The notes beneath the pieces are model-generated. The model was not told the DNA's origin. It searched no databases and saw only the letters and a list, made by a program, of their open reading frames with translations. From positions 1 through 21,588 of IMG/VR virus record IMGVR_UViG_3300018916_000015: a stretch of DNA of 21,588 nt; one strand, 5' to 3'. Position 1 is the stretch's first letter. Each line of letters begins with the position of its first letter. The translations under genes were made by a program, and so were the position numbers. The DNA is from a virus. Below are positions 14,374 to 21,158 of the stretch, piece after piece.

Positions 14374-14676
14374 ATGCAATATAAAAATCAATCAAAAAAA
14401 CGAACAGACGCTAATCAAATTGAGATAGTCAATCATTTTTTGTCCCTAGGATGTAAGGTGCAAGATTTATCGCAGGTAGGTGGTGGATGTTTTGATCTAT
14501 TAGTGGGCATCCCTACCCCAACGGGACTAATATTAAAATTTGTCGAGGTTAAATCAATGGAAGGAAAACTTAACCCAGGACAAAAGCTGTTTGCTAAAAA
14601 ATGGACGGGTGCGAATCATTTGGTACGCACCATTAAAGATGTTGATTGTTTAGTCCGTAGTTGTAATTCTAAATAA
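14374..14676 (+). CDS. VRR-NUC-type PD-(D/E)XK nuclease
   Basis: The 100-aa size is typical of stand-alone phage VRR-NUC nucleases, which cut branched or other structured DNA. The catalytic pattern is present: TDANQIEIVNHF with E17 in the first helix, VGGGCFDLLVG with D41, and FVEVKS with E58 and K60, then GKLNPGQKLF with Q70. All expected catalytic residues appear intact. Start at ATG 14374, 15 nt after the terminator hairpin; no Shine-Dalgarno site. Its stop is directly followed by the ATG of the next gene (TAAATG), so the two are one unit. It probably acts in replication or recombination; no polymerase or helicase is encoded nearby. Confidence 0.82.
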   Translation: MQYKNQSKKRTDANQIEIVNHFLSLGCKVQDLSQVGGGCFDLLVGIPTPTGLILKFVEVKSMEGKLNPGQKLFAKKWTGANHLVRTIKDVDCLVRSCNSK

Positions 14677-14961
14677 ATGACAAAATTTATATCTCAAACT
14701 ACTGTTTTAATTGGTCGAATTTATGTGTGTAGACACGATGTTATCCAATTTTATTTAAATGGCAAGTGGGAGGAAGGCTATATTTTAAGAACTGATCAAA
14801 ACGTAGATGAATCTTTAAGTAAAATTTCTTTTAAATTAGATAAATTCCCAGGACAATTTATAGCTAGTTGTCATCAATTGATAGCATACGAATTTTCTGG
14901 TATTTCTCGAAAGTATAGAATATATCATCAAGCTAAACCACCATCAATCTATGATATATAA
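14677..14961 (+). CDS. Unknown 94-aa protein co-transcribed with the VRR-NUC nuclease
   Basis: The start ATG immediately follows the stop of the nuclease gene. The product is soluble and beta-rich: TVLIGRIYVCRHDVIQFYLN, then KWEEGYILRTDQN, then FKLDKFPGQFIASCHQLIAY. The early part could be a small SH3-like or similar barrel, but I do not recognise a family. Adjacency without a gap suggests a partner or accessory of the nuclease; this is inference. Confidence 0.6.
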   Translation: MTKFISQTTVLIGRIYVCRHDVIQFYLNGKWEEGYILRTDQNVDESLSKISFKLDKFPGQFIASCHQLIAYEFSGISRKYRIYHQAKPPSIYDI

Positions 14962-14968
14962 AAAATGT

Positions 14969-14998
14969 AGTTATAACCAGGAAGCAAAGTTATAACCA
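14969..14998. repeat. Direct repeat upstream of the membrane-FHA gene set
   Basis: AGTTATAACCA occurs at 14969-14979 and again at 14988-14998, a period of 19 nt (about two helical turns). Each copy contains the small palindrome GTTATAAC. It lies between gene 14677-14961 and the gene at 15067, with TATAAT at 15041-15046 downstream as a candidate -10. It is a plausible tandem operator. Confidence 0.5.
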
Positions 14999-15066
14999 CA
15001 AAATGCATAACACACCAAGACTGTTAATAGTGTTACAATATATAATTCATACTTATAAACTTATTT

Positions 15067-15294
15067 ATGTTGCGGTTGAATAAATACCAACTTGATAACA
15101 TTGCTTCAATCGTCGGGTTGATCGGTGGCATAAGTGTTGTTTTGACAGCGCAAGGATATTTAGAAGAAAGATTTGGTTTATCTGTATCTGGTGTATGTGT
15201 GGTTTTAAATGGGTATCTTACAAATAAACCTGCTAACGCTTCGCCTGACACAGAAGAGGCAGAAAATATAGAACAACGAAAATCTGATGGATAA
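15067..15294 (+). CDS. Small membrane protein, holin-like
   Basis: The 75-aa product begins with a short basic-amphipathic stretch (RLNKYQLDNIAS), then a hydrophobic segment at about 12-30 (IASIVGLIGGISVVLTAQGY), a charged turn, and a second weaker segment at about 37-52 (GLSVSGVCVVLNGYLTNK), ending in an acidic/polar tail. Size and layout fit small phage holins with two helices, but no lysin gene is visible nearby, so lysis is only one possibility. It overlaps the FHA gene by 8 nt. A TATAAT at 15041-15046 and tandem repeats upstream suggest its own promoter. Confidence 0.6.
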   Translation: MLRLNKYQLDNIASIVGLIGGISVVLTAQGYLEERFGLSVSGVCVVLNGYLTNKPANASPDTEEAENIEQRKSDG

Positions 15295-15733
15295 GCCATA
15301 TTTACTTATCGAAAAAAAGATTGCAAACGAATGGCAATTTGTAGAAAAAATTGAGCTTAAAACTATCACTGATAATCGCGGTAATTGGTTCTGGAAAACA
15401 TATCGGATTGGGCGATCGCCAGAGTGCGAAATTTCAATCAAATGGGCGGGTAATTTAATCAGTAGATTTCAATCATTATTAGAGCGAGACGATCTCGATG
15501 ATGATTATTTTATAGATGATGGCGTCCCCGGTAAAGTAAAAAGCGCCAACGGGACACGGGTAAACGGAATAAAGATTGAGTCGAAAGTTAAGCTCAAACA
15601 CCATGACGTGATCGGGATAGGTTCAGGGGTACGCGCAATTTACTACAACGAAAAAATGCCTATATTACAAACTACTCATGATGAAACCTACACAGGCGAT
15701 ACGGATATCCCAACAGATAACGAATTTAATTAA
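15287..15733 (+). CDS. FHA-domain protein
   Basis: FHA domains bind phosphothreonine peptides. In this 148-aa protein the domain fills residues 5-120: TYRIGRSPECEISI (G42-R43-S44), then LISRFQSLLERD with S59-R60, then SANGTRVNGIKI with the NGTRVNG loop at 88-94, then VKLKHHDVIGIGSGVRAIYY. The Arg and Ser that contact phosphate and the Asn of the last loop are present; the His usually found after Ser-Arg (SRxH) is Gln here. The last 28 residues are Thr/Asp-rich (TTHDETYTGDTDIPTD) and could be a phosphorylation target. It overlaps its upstream neighbour by 8 nt and downstream neighbour by 56 nt. No kinase is encoded in the window, so it may read host Ser/Thr kinases. Confidence 0.88.
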   Translation: MDKPYLLIEKKIANEWQFVEKIELKTITDNRGNWFWKTYRIGRSPECEISIKWAGNLISRFQSLLERDDLDDDYFIDDGVPGKVKSANGTRVNGIKIESKVKLKHHDVIGIGSGVRAIYYNEKMPILQTTHDETYTGDTDIPTDNEFN

Positions 15734-16271
15734 ACGTTATGGATGGACGTTTTGTAAATTTGGTTTAGTATTTATTTTTTTGTCTCTGGTAGTTGAACAA
15801 TTTATTCATTATTTTCCTATATTTGACTGGTTAAAATTAATTGACCAAAGTATTTACTTCAGTCTAGCGGGTGCAGCCTTTTCTATCGTCATAAAATACA
15901 TACGCGATCACTTCAACCGAGACATAGAAATTTTACGACAAGGACAACAACAGAATAATAAATTAATTCAAGAAAACTACTTGGAAATTGTCGAATCTAT
16001 CCGAACCGTAGACAATCGGGTAAGTTCAATTAAAACTTCAATGAATGCTTTTCAAGTACTCATCGAAAAAGATGATCAACATGATAAAGCACTTCAAGAA
16101 ATTAGACGCGACTTTGCCCAGCTATTAATTGACCACGCACGACTTGAAGAAAGGCAGGCGCAAGATGCACGTTTAGCGTTATTCATGCGAGAGCTAAATA
16201 AGCATTCAGAGGGACAAAATGATTTGCATAGACGCTTAGATAATTTAACCGAGTCCTTAAAAACTAAATGA
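15678..16271 (+). CDS. Membrane-anchored coiled-coil protein
   Basis: The 197-aa product has two hydrophobic helices at about residues 25-43 (CKFGLVFIFLSLVVEQFI) and 56-72 (SIYFSLAGAAFSIVIKY), then a long charged helix from 75 to the end, with coiled-coil character (LRQGQQQNNKLIQENYLEIV, RLEERQAQDARLALFMREL). It starts at ATGATG 15678, inside the end of the FHA gene (56-nt overlap). No later good start exists before the first membrane helix. Probably an inner-membrane protein with a cytoplasmic rod. It ends in the hairpin at 16272. It might relay or anchor the FHA protein; alternatives are a spanin- or exclusion-type phage protein. No family is recognised. Confidence 0.7.
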   Translation: MMKPTQAIRISQQITNLIKRYGWTFCKFGLVFIFLSLVVEQFIHYFPIFDWLKLIDQSIYFSLAGAAFSIVIKYIRDHFNRDIEILRQGQQQNNKLIQENYLEIVESIRTVDNRVSSIKTSMNAFQVLIEKDDQHDKALQEIRRDFAQLLIDHARLEERQAQDARLALFMRELNKHSEGQNDLHRRLDNLTESLKTK

Positions 16272-16295
16272 CCCCATCGATATTAAGCGATGGGG
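16272..16295 (+). terminator. Hairpin after the FHA gene set
   Basis: CCCCATCG (16272-16279) pairs perfectly with CGATGGGG (16288-16295) around ATATTAAG, directly after the stop codon. A real U-tract is missing, so strength is moderate. Confidence 0.6.
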
Positions 16296-16328
16296 CTGCT
16301 ATTTAAATGCTAAACACTGTAGGATTTA

Positions 16329-16871
16329 TTATTTGTTTACCAATGAAATCAATCGGGCTTGACCGTAGTTAGGCAAGTATGTATAGCTGAGTTGGTCATA
16401 GATAATGTTTGGTGCATCTTCCGGTGTAACATCAATCAAAATAAAACACCCACCCCCGCCGTTTTGAAAATCTCTGGCACGTCCCCACGCTCTCACATAG
16501 GACACATTTAATCGTTTCAAATGTAACTCAAATGCTTTAATGTATCGGGCGTTATCTGATAAGGATGCGGAGGGATTAGAAATGGGGAATTGCGGCGTCA
16601 TTCCTATTAATCCGCGAATGCCATCTAATCGCATCAAATGCTGTAATTCTGAATGTTCTTTACCGACTTCAATTTCTATTTTAGTTCCGGTCAAATAACT
16701 CGGATTGTCTTTTTCATCAGGGACATAAAAGACGGTTGATATATGGTTCAAAAATTCTTCTACTCCTATGCGATAGTATAGTTCGACTGCTTGCCTATTA
16801 GCTAACATACGGGCGGCAACGTTTCGATAATGAACTTCGTTTGATGATGTGTATACTGTCGTAGCGGTCAT
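16329..16871 (-). CDS. Unknown 180-aa protein
   Basis: The product is soluble, mixed alpha/beta, with no signal peptide or membrane helix. Landmarks are YRNVAARMLANRQAVELYYR at 15-34, a Gly cluster QNGGGGCFILIDVTPEDAP near residues 137-155 and a final PNYGQARLISLVNK. A stop codon lies four codons before ATG 16871, so the start is fixed close to there. A good AAGGTG lies too far upstream (about 20 nt) and fits an out-of-frame ATG at 16884 better. It is the last gene of the leftward operon. No family is recognised. Confidence 0.65.
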   Translation of the reverse strand: MTATTVYTSSNEVHYRNVAARMLANRQAVELYYRIGVEEFLNHISTVFYVPDEKDNPSYLTGTKIEIEVGKEHSELQHLMRLDGIRGLIGMTPQFPISNPSASLSDNARYIKAFELHLKRLNVSYVRAWGRARDFQNGGGGCFILIDVTPEDAPNIIYDQLSYTYLPNYGQARLISLVNK

Positions 16872-16906
16872 GTATAGAATTCATAGTGTTTCACCTTTTT
16901 AGTATC

Positions 16907-17125
16907 TCAGGTACTTGATAGACTGTCAAGATGATTTTGGATTATATTTTTAATGTATGCCTGTCGACTAACTCCGTTCGGCTTACTTCGATTAATATCT
17001 TCCATCATTTCGGGTTCAATTAGTATTTTTAATTGTATTTTTTTCGCTTGGTACTTTTTGACAGCTTTGTTGTGTGCCGCTTTACCCTTCTCAGTCTGAA
17101 GATATTTTTGTTGTTTGTTTTCCAT
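16907..17125 (-). CDS. Ribbon-helix-helix-type small DNA-binding protein
   Basis: The 72-aa product has a basic N-terminal helix (residues 5-29, TEKGKAAHNKAVKKYQAKK) then a ribbon-helix-helix pattern: strand IQLKILIEPEMM (31-42), helix MEDINRSK, turn NGVSRQAYIKNIIQNHLDSL (50-69). Such proteins bind DNA as dimers and often control their own operons or are antitoxins. No toxin partner is evident next to it. An inverted repeat at 17143-17166, 18 nt upstream of its start, could be its operator. Family call is from pattern only. Confidence 0.65.
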   Translation of the reverse strand: MENKQQKYLQTEKGKAAHNKAVKKYQAKKIQLKILIEPEMMEDINRSKPNGVSRQAYIKNIIQNHLDSLSST

Positions 17126-17142
17126 TATTTTTGATACAAGAG

Positions 17143-17166
17143 AAGGGACTAATCAATAAGTCCCTT
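17143..17166. promoter_or_regulatory. Inverted repeat upstream of the RHH gene
   Basis: AAGGGACT (17143-17150) and AGTCCCTT (17159-17166) form a perfect 8-bp inverted repeat with an 8-nt spacer. It lacks a U-tract on the minus strand and has only TTTT split by no spacer on the + strand, so it may be an operator or a weak terminator in the leftward operon. Confidence 0.45.
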
Positions 17167-17236
17167 TTGATATTTATATGATTGTCAGACAAATTAAATT
17201 GTGTTATCCGGATGTTCTCCTTCTGATTATTGGTTG

Positions 17237-17476
17237 TTATCCGTAATAATCAAGCGTATCTAGAGCGTCGTCTAATGCTCCAATTATTTTTTTGTCGGCT
17301 TCTATCTGTCCTGCTAAAAACTCATCTTTGACACCAAAATGTGTATACCTGTTTTCTCGGTCTAACAATCTCCTATTTAAAATATATTTTATATCGGCAA
17401 GCATGGTATTAACGCTATCTGATGCGGTGTACTTTCTAATCAAAACCTCCAGGTCGTTTTTGTTTTCCGATCTCAT
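17237..17476 (-). CDS. Unknown 79-aa helical protein
   Basis: The product is acidic, predicted helical, without membrane segment (DLEVLIRKYTASDSVNTMLA, then DKKIIGALDDALDTLDYYG). The ATG at 17476 overlaps the previous stop by 4 nt (ATGA), so it is translationally coupled. No family is recognised. A gap of about 110 bp without gene follows on its 3' side. Confidence 0.6.
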   Translation of the reverse strand: MRSENKNDLEVLIRKYTASDSVNTMLADIKYILNRRLLDRENRYTHFGVKDEFLAGQIEADKKIIGALDDALDTLDYYG

Positions 17477-17718
17477 ATATCCATTAAATAAGCGTTTTGT
17501 ATTTCCGCTTCTGTCCCTGTGATTGACTTGGTTAACGCTTGAGCGTAGGCGTTGTCCGTTCTACTTTTGGCGGCTAACAATACGCTCGCTAATTCTGGAT
17601 TGTCTATACTGTTGATGATGTCATGTTGCTGTTGATCAAAATAAGAATGTCCCGTCTGAATGTTTTGACTTGTCACATTCGATTGTTTTTTTAACTGAGA
17701 TAAGTGACTTAAGAACAT
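17473..17718 (-). CDS. Unknown 81-aa protein overlapping the HNH gene
   Basis: The product is polar, rich in Gln, Ser and Ala, likely helical (DQQQHDIINSIDNPELASVL, then AQALTKSITGTEAEIQNAY). It begins at ATG 17718, 83 nt before the HNH gene ends, in another frame; GGAAG about 10 nt upstream is a usable ribosome site. Its stop overlaps the next start. No family is recognised; it may assist the HNH protein, which is inference. Confidence 0.55.
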   Translation of the reverse strand: MFLSHLSQLKKQSNVTSQNIQTGHSYFDQQQHDIINSIDNPELASVLLAAKSRTDNAYAQALTKSITGTEAEIQNAYLMDI

Positions 17719-18079
17719 GAGTTTGACTTCCGTATTGAATCGAATAACCTGATTTTAACAGATTTTTTATTTGAATTGTGTTTCTGTTGAAATGACGATT
17801 AGGCTTTTGAATGTAATTTATGTCCCGGTGGACGTAGTGATGACACTCGGAACATAACGGAAAAAGATGCACCCCTAAGATTAAGTCGTCTAATAGTAGC
17901 TTTGATGATGCGATGGTAGGCTCCTCAACGTATTGAACATGGTGAGATACTTTGCTAGGGCGTCGTTGGCAAATGCAGCACACGGGACACATCTGTTTCG
18001 CTTTGATAGAAATTTGACGCCATAGAATTCCATAGCGATCATCAATTTCATTGTCAAGGATTATCTTAGCTTTCCCCAT
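17636..18079 (-). CDS. HNH endonuclease-type zinc protein
   Basis: From ATG 18079 the product is 147 aa (ATG at 18091 and 18100 are alternatives; GGGGAGAG just before 18079 favours the shortest). It shows two zinc-binding pairs, CPVC and CSEC, around an HNH-like core: KVSHHVQY, then GVHLFPLCSECHHYVHRDI. The Asn of the classical HNH is His here (GVHLF), a tolerated variant. HNH proteins nick or cut DNA; near terminases they assist packaging, but this one sits 16 kb from the terminase and directly after the membrane ATPase, overlapping that gene by 14 nt. A link to DNA processing for the ATPase is attractive but inferred. Its end overlaps the next gene by 83 nt. Confidence 0.82.
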   Translation of the reverse strand: MGKAKIILDNEIDDRYGILWRQISIKAKQMCPVCCICQRRPSKVSHHVQYVEEPTIASSKLLLDDLILGVHLFPLCSECHHYVHRDINYIQKPNRHFNRNTIQIKNLLKSGYSIQYGSQTHVLKSLISVKKTIECDKSKHSDGTFLF

Positions 18080-19592
18080 TGCTCTCCCCATTGTTTTCAC
18101 CGTTTAAAAATTCCATAACGTTAGCTAGAATATCGTCGTTGATTTGTTTTTCAGCAAGCAATTCAATTTGCTGTTTAATCTCTTGTCCCGTCGCCTGTTT
18201 GTTGCCTGCGATGTACCAATTACGCAATTGAATAAGGTAGTTTTCGCCCGGATATTTCGAGGCATCCGGCAAAGGTGTATCAGGATAATTATCAACTCTC
18301 TCGAATTCGTCCACTACCTCGAACGGAATTTTAGTCACGTCTATGTATGGCATAGGCACGACCTCCGGCTCACAGTCGGCTTTCCGCAGCACAACCGACC
18401 GCGCCTTGCAATTATTCCGGTTGTTTGGGTCAATTAAACCGACACTAACCAGGACAGAATTTAACGCATGAATTCCCATCGTCAATTTCTTCCGGTCAAA
18501 ATCGCTAGGGAATGGAGTGTTAGGGTCACTGACAGCATTGTCAAATAAAACCAATTGACCTGCATTGTAGAAATCGCTACCAACACCTGTCAAATCTTTT
18601 TTCCCCGAATGCATCACTAACAGTACTCGAATGCCTGTATCAATTTTATTAGGTAGTCGCTTCGCCCATTTACGCCCCTCAAACACAATTGCGAAAATCC
18701 ATTTAACCAATTGATCGCCTAAGTCCTTTCCTAGACGGTTATAAAGTCCTATCCATTCATCAATGATTAAGAATATAGGCGGGGACTCACGATCGCCTGC
18801 TTTTTGTCGTCTGATCATTTCCAGATAAACGCTTTCAGTCCGGTTGTAGATTTCCATTGGATCGCTAAGTGTCATTGCAATCTCAACGTCTTCTGGTAAT
18901 TGGGGGAACAACCGATCAGCTTTAGGATGATACGAGACGTTGCAGTAAGTAAAATCTGTTTGGGGGACACTGGCAAGGATGCTTGCACCCCATGCTTGCA
19001 TTAATGAAGATTTACCTGAACCCGCTTTACCGATAACGCCGCCGCCTCCCCAAATGAAGCTTTCATCAAACCAGTCGATATTCAAAAGCTTGGCGACTTT
19101 AGCATCAATCGCTTGAGGATGCCGCTTGACAATGATTGCTTGGGACTCTGCTTGTATGGCTGTTTGTTGAGTCCCTGTTGGCACGTTAGGTTGTATAAGC
19201 CCTTTCAGGTTGAATTCGTGAATATACCGTGCTTGTTTGTGCGCTGGCATACAGTCAACAATTTCAGCCAGCAACTCTAACCCTTTCATTTTAGATAAAG
19301 CGGCGTCTGTTTGTTGTGTGACGGTCAACTCGTCTGCAATACCCTTTTTCTCGAAGTTGTCATGTACTTTACCGAGTGCAAACAACCTTTCGTTTTTCTT
19401 GACAACTGCAATCTGCCCAGCAGCGCATCCCATTCCAGCAATGAAATAAAGTAGCTTTGACACTTTTGGTAAGTTGTTGAAGATAACCGGGACAGATAAA
19501 GAAGTGATTGCCGCCGCCGTTAAAATAAAAGCACTCGCTTGACTATTGCTTATAATCTTGCGAGTGTTTGAAATTTCATTTGATAGTCTCAT
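18066..19592 (-). CDS. Membrane-anchored P-loop ATPase (FtsK/HerA/coupling-protein-like)
   Basis: The 508-aa protein has two membrane helices at about residues 19-38 (SAFILTAAAITSLSVPVIF) and 46-63 (LLYFIAGMGCAAGQIAVV), a linker, then an ATPase domain with Walker A GKAGSGKSS at 188-196, Walker B FLIIDEW at 274-280 and a following strand LLVMHSG at 324-330. The C-terminal 80 residues are helical and acidic. Two N-terminal helices before a RecA-like motor is the layout of FtsK-type translocases and type IV coupling proteins (VirD4/TraD). It has no recognisable gamma domain or T4CP all-alpha domain, so the exact family is open. The ATG at 19592 has GAAGGG upstream. It follows five or more small membrane or helical genes and precedes an HNH gene. 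It probably pumps DNA or protein at the membrane. Confidence 0.85.
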   Translation of the reverse strand: MRLSNEISNTRKIISNSQASAFILTAAAITSLSVPVIFNNLPKVSKLLYFIAGMGCAAGQIAVVKKNERLFALGKVHDNFEKKGIADELTVTQQTDAALSKMKGLELLAEIVDCMPAHKQARYIHEFNLKGLIQPNVPTGTQQTAIQAESQAIIVKRHPQAIDAKVAKLLNIDWFDESFIWGGGGVIGKAGSGKSSLMQAWGASILASVPQTDFTYCNVSYHPKADRLFPQLPEDVEIAMTLSDPMEIYNRTESVYLEMIRRQKAGDRESPPIFLIIDEWIGLYNRLGKDLGDQLVKWIFAIVFEGRKWAKRLPNKIDTGIRVLLVMHSGKKDLTGVGSDFYNAGQLVLFDNAVSDPNTPFPSDFDRKKLTMGIHALNSVLVSVGLIDPNNRNNCKARSVVLRKADCEPEVVPMPYIDVTKIPFEVVDEFERVDNYPDTPLPDASKYPGENYLIQLRNWYIAGNKQATGQEIKQQIELLAEKQINDDILANVMEFLNGENNGESNGES

Positions 19593-19601
19593 TTGTCCCT
19601 T

Positions 19602-20024
19602 CTATGAATAAAGACGTGCAAGTGTTTGTTCGATCAATGCTGCTATTTCTAGCGTTTCGTGTATGTATTGCTTGCGTGATTCGTTGAAGCGATTAACGAG
19701 TGAATCCATAAAATTATTTAATAGAACTTCATCAAATAAATCGTTCGCTTTGTTAGTCTGGTGTAATTTAATCAAGTTATCTTGACTTTCTAAGTCTTCA
19801 GATATTTTGTCGTATTTAATTGACAATAGCAACAAAAGGGATTCGACTATTTCAGGTTTAGCGAGTGGATATTTTTTGTAAATACCTTCTCGTATCAATG
19901 CCATAGATGCGTCAATTATATTCTTATTAGTCGGTGGTTTACCATCGAGTTTTTCTAAGATTTTGACTTCAGTTTCATTTAAATCGATAATACTGAAGAT
20001 CTTTTTAACGTCATCGAAATGCAT
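19602..20024 (-). CDS. Unknown 140-aa helical protein preceding the ATPase
   Basis: TTAGGAGCATAATTATG sets the start at ATG 20024, not at the upstream ATG 20051, which lies inside the previous gene. The product is all-helical, charged and soluble (DVKKIFSIIDLNETEVKILEK, then KPEIVESLLLLLSIKYDKIS, then ETLEIAALIEQTLARLY). No motif is recognised. It lies 2 nt after the stop of the small membrane gene and 10 nt before the ATPase start, so it may be a cytoplasmic partner of the ATPase. Confidence 0.7.
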   Translation of the reverse strand: MHFDDVKKIFSIIDLNETEVKILEKLDGKPPTNKNIIDASMALIREGIYKKYPLAKPEIVESLLLLLSIKYDKISEDLESQDNLIKLHQTNKANDLFDEVLLNNFMDSLVNRFNESRKQYIHETLEIAALIEQTLARLYS

Positions 20025-20026
20025 AA

Positions 20027-20314
20027 TTATGCTCCTAATCCTACTAAACAACCGATAGCAAACGCGAAAATAAAAGCTGCTATCAAAACTAAATAATACC
20101 AGCTTGCAAGCTTAAGCGTATAGCTGATTGTTTGTTCTAATTTGATGCTTGAAGCAATCGCATCTTTAACAATTTGAAACCCAACGCCGCATAGTAGTCC
20201 TAAAAGGACAAATAACGTTAAAATCCATTGTCCGTAACCCGTTAACGCAAACCCTGTAAGAAGCCCCCCACCGATAAACAATTCTACATACCCCATCCGT
20301 TCTATCGTTTTCAT
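20027..20314 (-). CDS. Small three-helix membrane protein (95 aa)
   Basis: Hydrophobic segments lie at about residues 9-26 (YVELFIGGGLLTGFALTGYG), 29-50 (WILTLFVLLGLLCGVGFQIV) and 72-93 (YYLVLIAAFIFAFAIGCLVG). Gly-rich helices suggest tight packing. The ATG at 20314 overlaps the previous stop as ATGA, with AAGAGA upstream. No family is recognised. It is the largest of a run of three tiny membrane proteins directly upstream of the ATPase pair. Confidence 0.75.
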   Translation of the reverse strand: MKTIERMGYVELFIGGGLLTGFALTGYGQWILTLFVLLGLLCGVGFQIVKDAIASSIKLEQTISYTLKLASWYYLVLIAAFIFAFAIGCLVGLGA

Positions 20315-20478
20315 TTTGATTTCTCTTGTATAACAACCAACAAAGTTAATAAAATCAACAACAGGGACAAAAAAGCTATGACTTTAAGCGATCCCGATGT
20401 AGTACTCATGACTATACCCGATAGCATAGCTAATGCTAAAGAATCCAAAAAAAGCATTATCCAAATATGTATTTTCAT
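20311..20478 (-). CDS. Tiny two-helix membrane protein (55 aa)
   Basis: The frame is open further upstream to 20616, but the region before 20478 is the coding sequence of the preceding 51-aa gene in another frame. From ATG 20478 the product starts MKIHIWIMLFLDSLALAMLS (helix 1), followed by a short loop and helix 2 (LKVIAFLSLLLILLTLLVVI), then a basic end QEKSK. The start overlaps the upstream stop as ATGA and the end overlaps the next start as ATGA. Confidence 0.7.
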   Translation of the reverse strand: MKIHIWIMLFLDSLALAMLSGIVMSTTSGSLKVIAFLSLLLILLTLLVVIQEKSK

Positions 20479-20630
20479 TTGATTTGTCCGATGTAGAATC
20501 CTGCATAAACGCCTGTAGCAAAAACTAAAATGATTGTTGCAACTGGAAGATATGCGGTCGGAGTAAAATGTATCAAACCAGTAATTATTGCTACAGAAAT
20601 ATTCAAAATTATCCAAGTCATTATTTTCAT
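20475..20630 (-). CDS. Tiny two-helix membrane protein (51 aa)
   Basis: A reading on the minus strand from ATG 20630 gives a 51-aa product that begins MKIMTWIILNISVAIITGLI (helix 1) and continues PVATIILVFATGVYAGFYIG (helix 2), ending QIK. Its beginning resembles the next protein (MKIHIWIM), so the two may be diverged duplicates. GAGAAG lies about 6 nt upstream. Its stop overlaps the next start as ATGA. It fills what would otherwise be a gap and explains why the overlapping longer frame at 20311-20616 is spurious in its first part. Confidence 0.7.
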   Translation of the reverse strand: MKIMTWIILNISVAIITGLIHFTPTAYLPVATIILVFATGVYAGFYIGQIK

Positions 20631-20684
20631 GTGTTTCTTCTCATTGTTTGACTGAAAGATTAAAATCGCACCCTGATTGGAAAT

Positions 20685-21158
20685 TCAATAGGACAAATTG
20701 TCGTAAATTTTAGAGGACTCTGAACAGAAATCGTCACGGAATCCGGTCAACTCAGCTTCAACCATATCGCCCTTAGCCAAGAACATAGATGAATCCATCG
20801 AGTATTTAGCTTCCGCTTGTTGTAACCCGTTAACAATGCCTTGGATCTGGGCTTTAGCTTGCATCTCGATTGTTGCACCCCTACCAATCTCACGGGCAAG
20901 AGCAACATTAGTTTTGGCGTGTTCCGCTTTCCAAAAGTTTTGAGATTGCCATGCACCTAATTGTTGTTTTAATGCAATCACGCCTTTTTCAGAAGTTGTC
21001 TTAGGAATGTTCGCTCTGACAGCTAACATCTTTTCAGTATCAGCCAACGTGTTAAGACCAACAAAATCGCCTTTAATTTCGGAAGTAGTTAGGGGCTGAC
21101 CATTCCCTTTATTGTTGTTACCTGAAAGGTGATTGGTCAAGTCCATAAATCCGCTCAT
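20685..21158 (-). CDS. Unknown 157-aa soluble protein with very strong ribosome site
   Basis: AAAGGAGGT sits about 8 nt before ATG 21158, the best Shine-Dalgarno match in the leftward operon, implying high expression. The N-terminus is Asn/Gly-rich (LSGNNNKGNGQP), the rest is helical and Ala/Gln-rich (TNVALAREIGRGATIEMQAK, then QIQGIVNGLQQAEAKY). There is no signal peptide or membrane helix. High synthesis and helical, low-complexity makeup would fit a structural subunit or a scaffold. It overlaps the upstream stop by 4 nt. No family is recognised. Confidence 0.7.
   Translation of the reverse strand: MSGFMDLTNHLSGNNNKGNGQPLTTSEIKGDFVGLNTLADTEKMLAVRANIPKTTSEKGVIALKQQLGAWQSQNFWKAEHAKTNVALAREIGRGATIEMQAKAQIQGIVNGLQQAEAKYSMDSSMFLAKGDMVEAELTGFRDDFCSESSKIYDNLSY

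Noticed and set aside
15033-15441. Minus-strand open frames opposite the small membrane and FHA genes
   Set aside because: The FHA signatures establish the + strand; the antisense frames show no family features.
16272-16295. Strong intrinsic terminator
   Set aside because: Hairpin is perfect but lacks a U-tract; kept only as a moderate-confidence hairpin.
16798-16884. 28-aa upstream frame with a good AAGGTG site before gene 16329-16871
   Set aside because: It overlaps the real gene out of frame and ends quickly; it could be a leader peptide but nothing else supports it.
20479-20616. N-terminal extension of the 55-aa membrane protein
   Set aside because: Cys/Phe/Asn-rich nonsense-like sequence that is the alternative frame of the 51-aa membrane gene.
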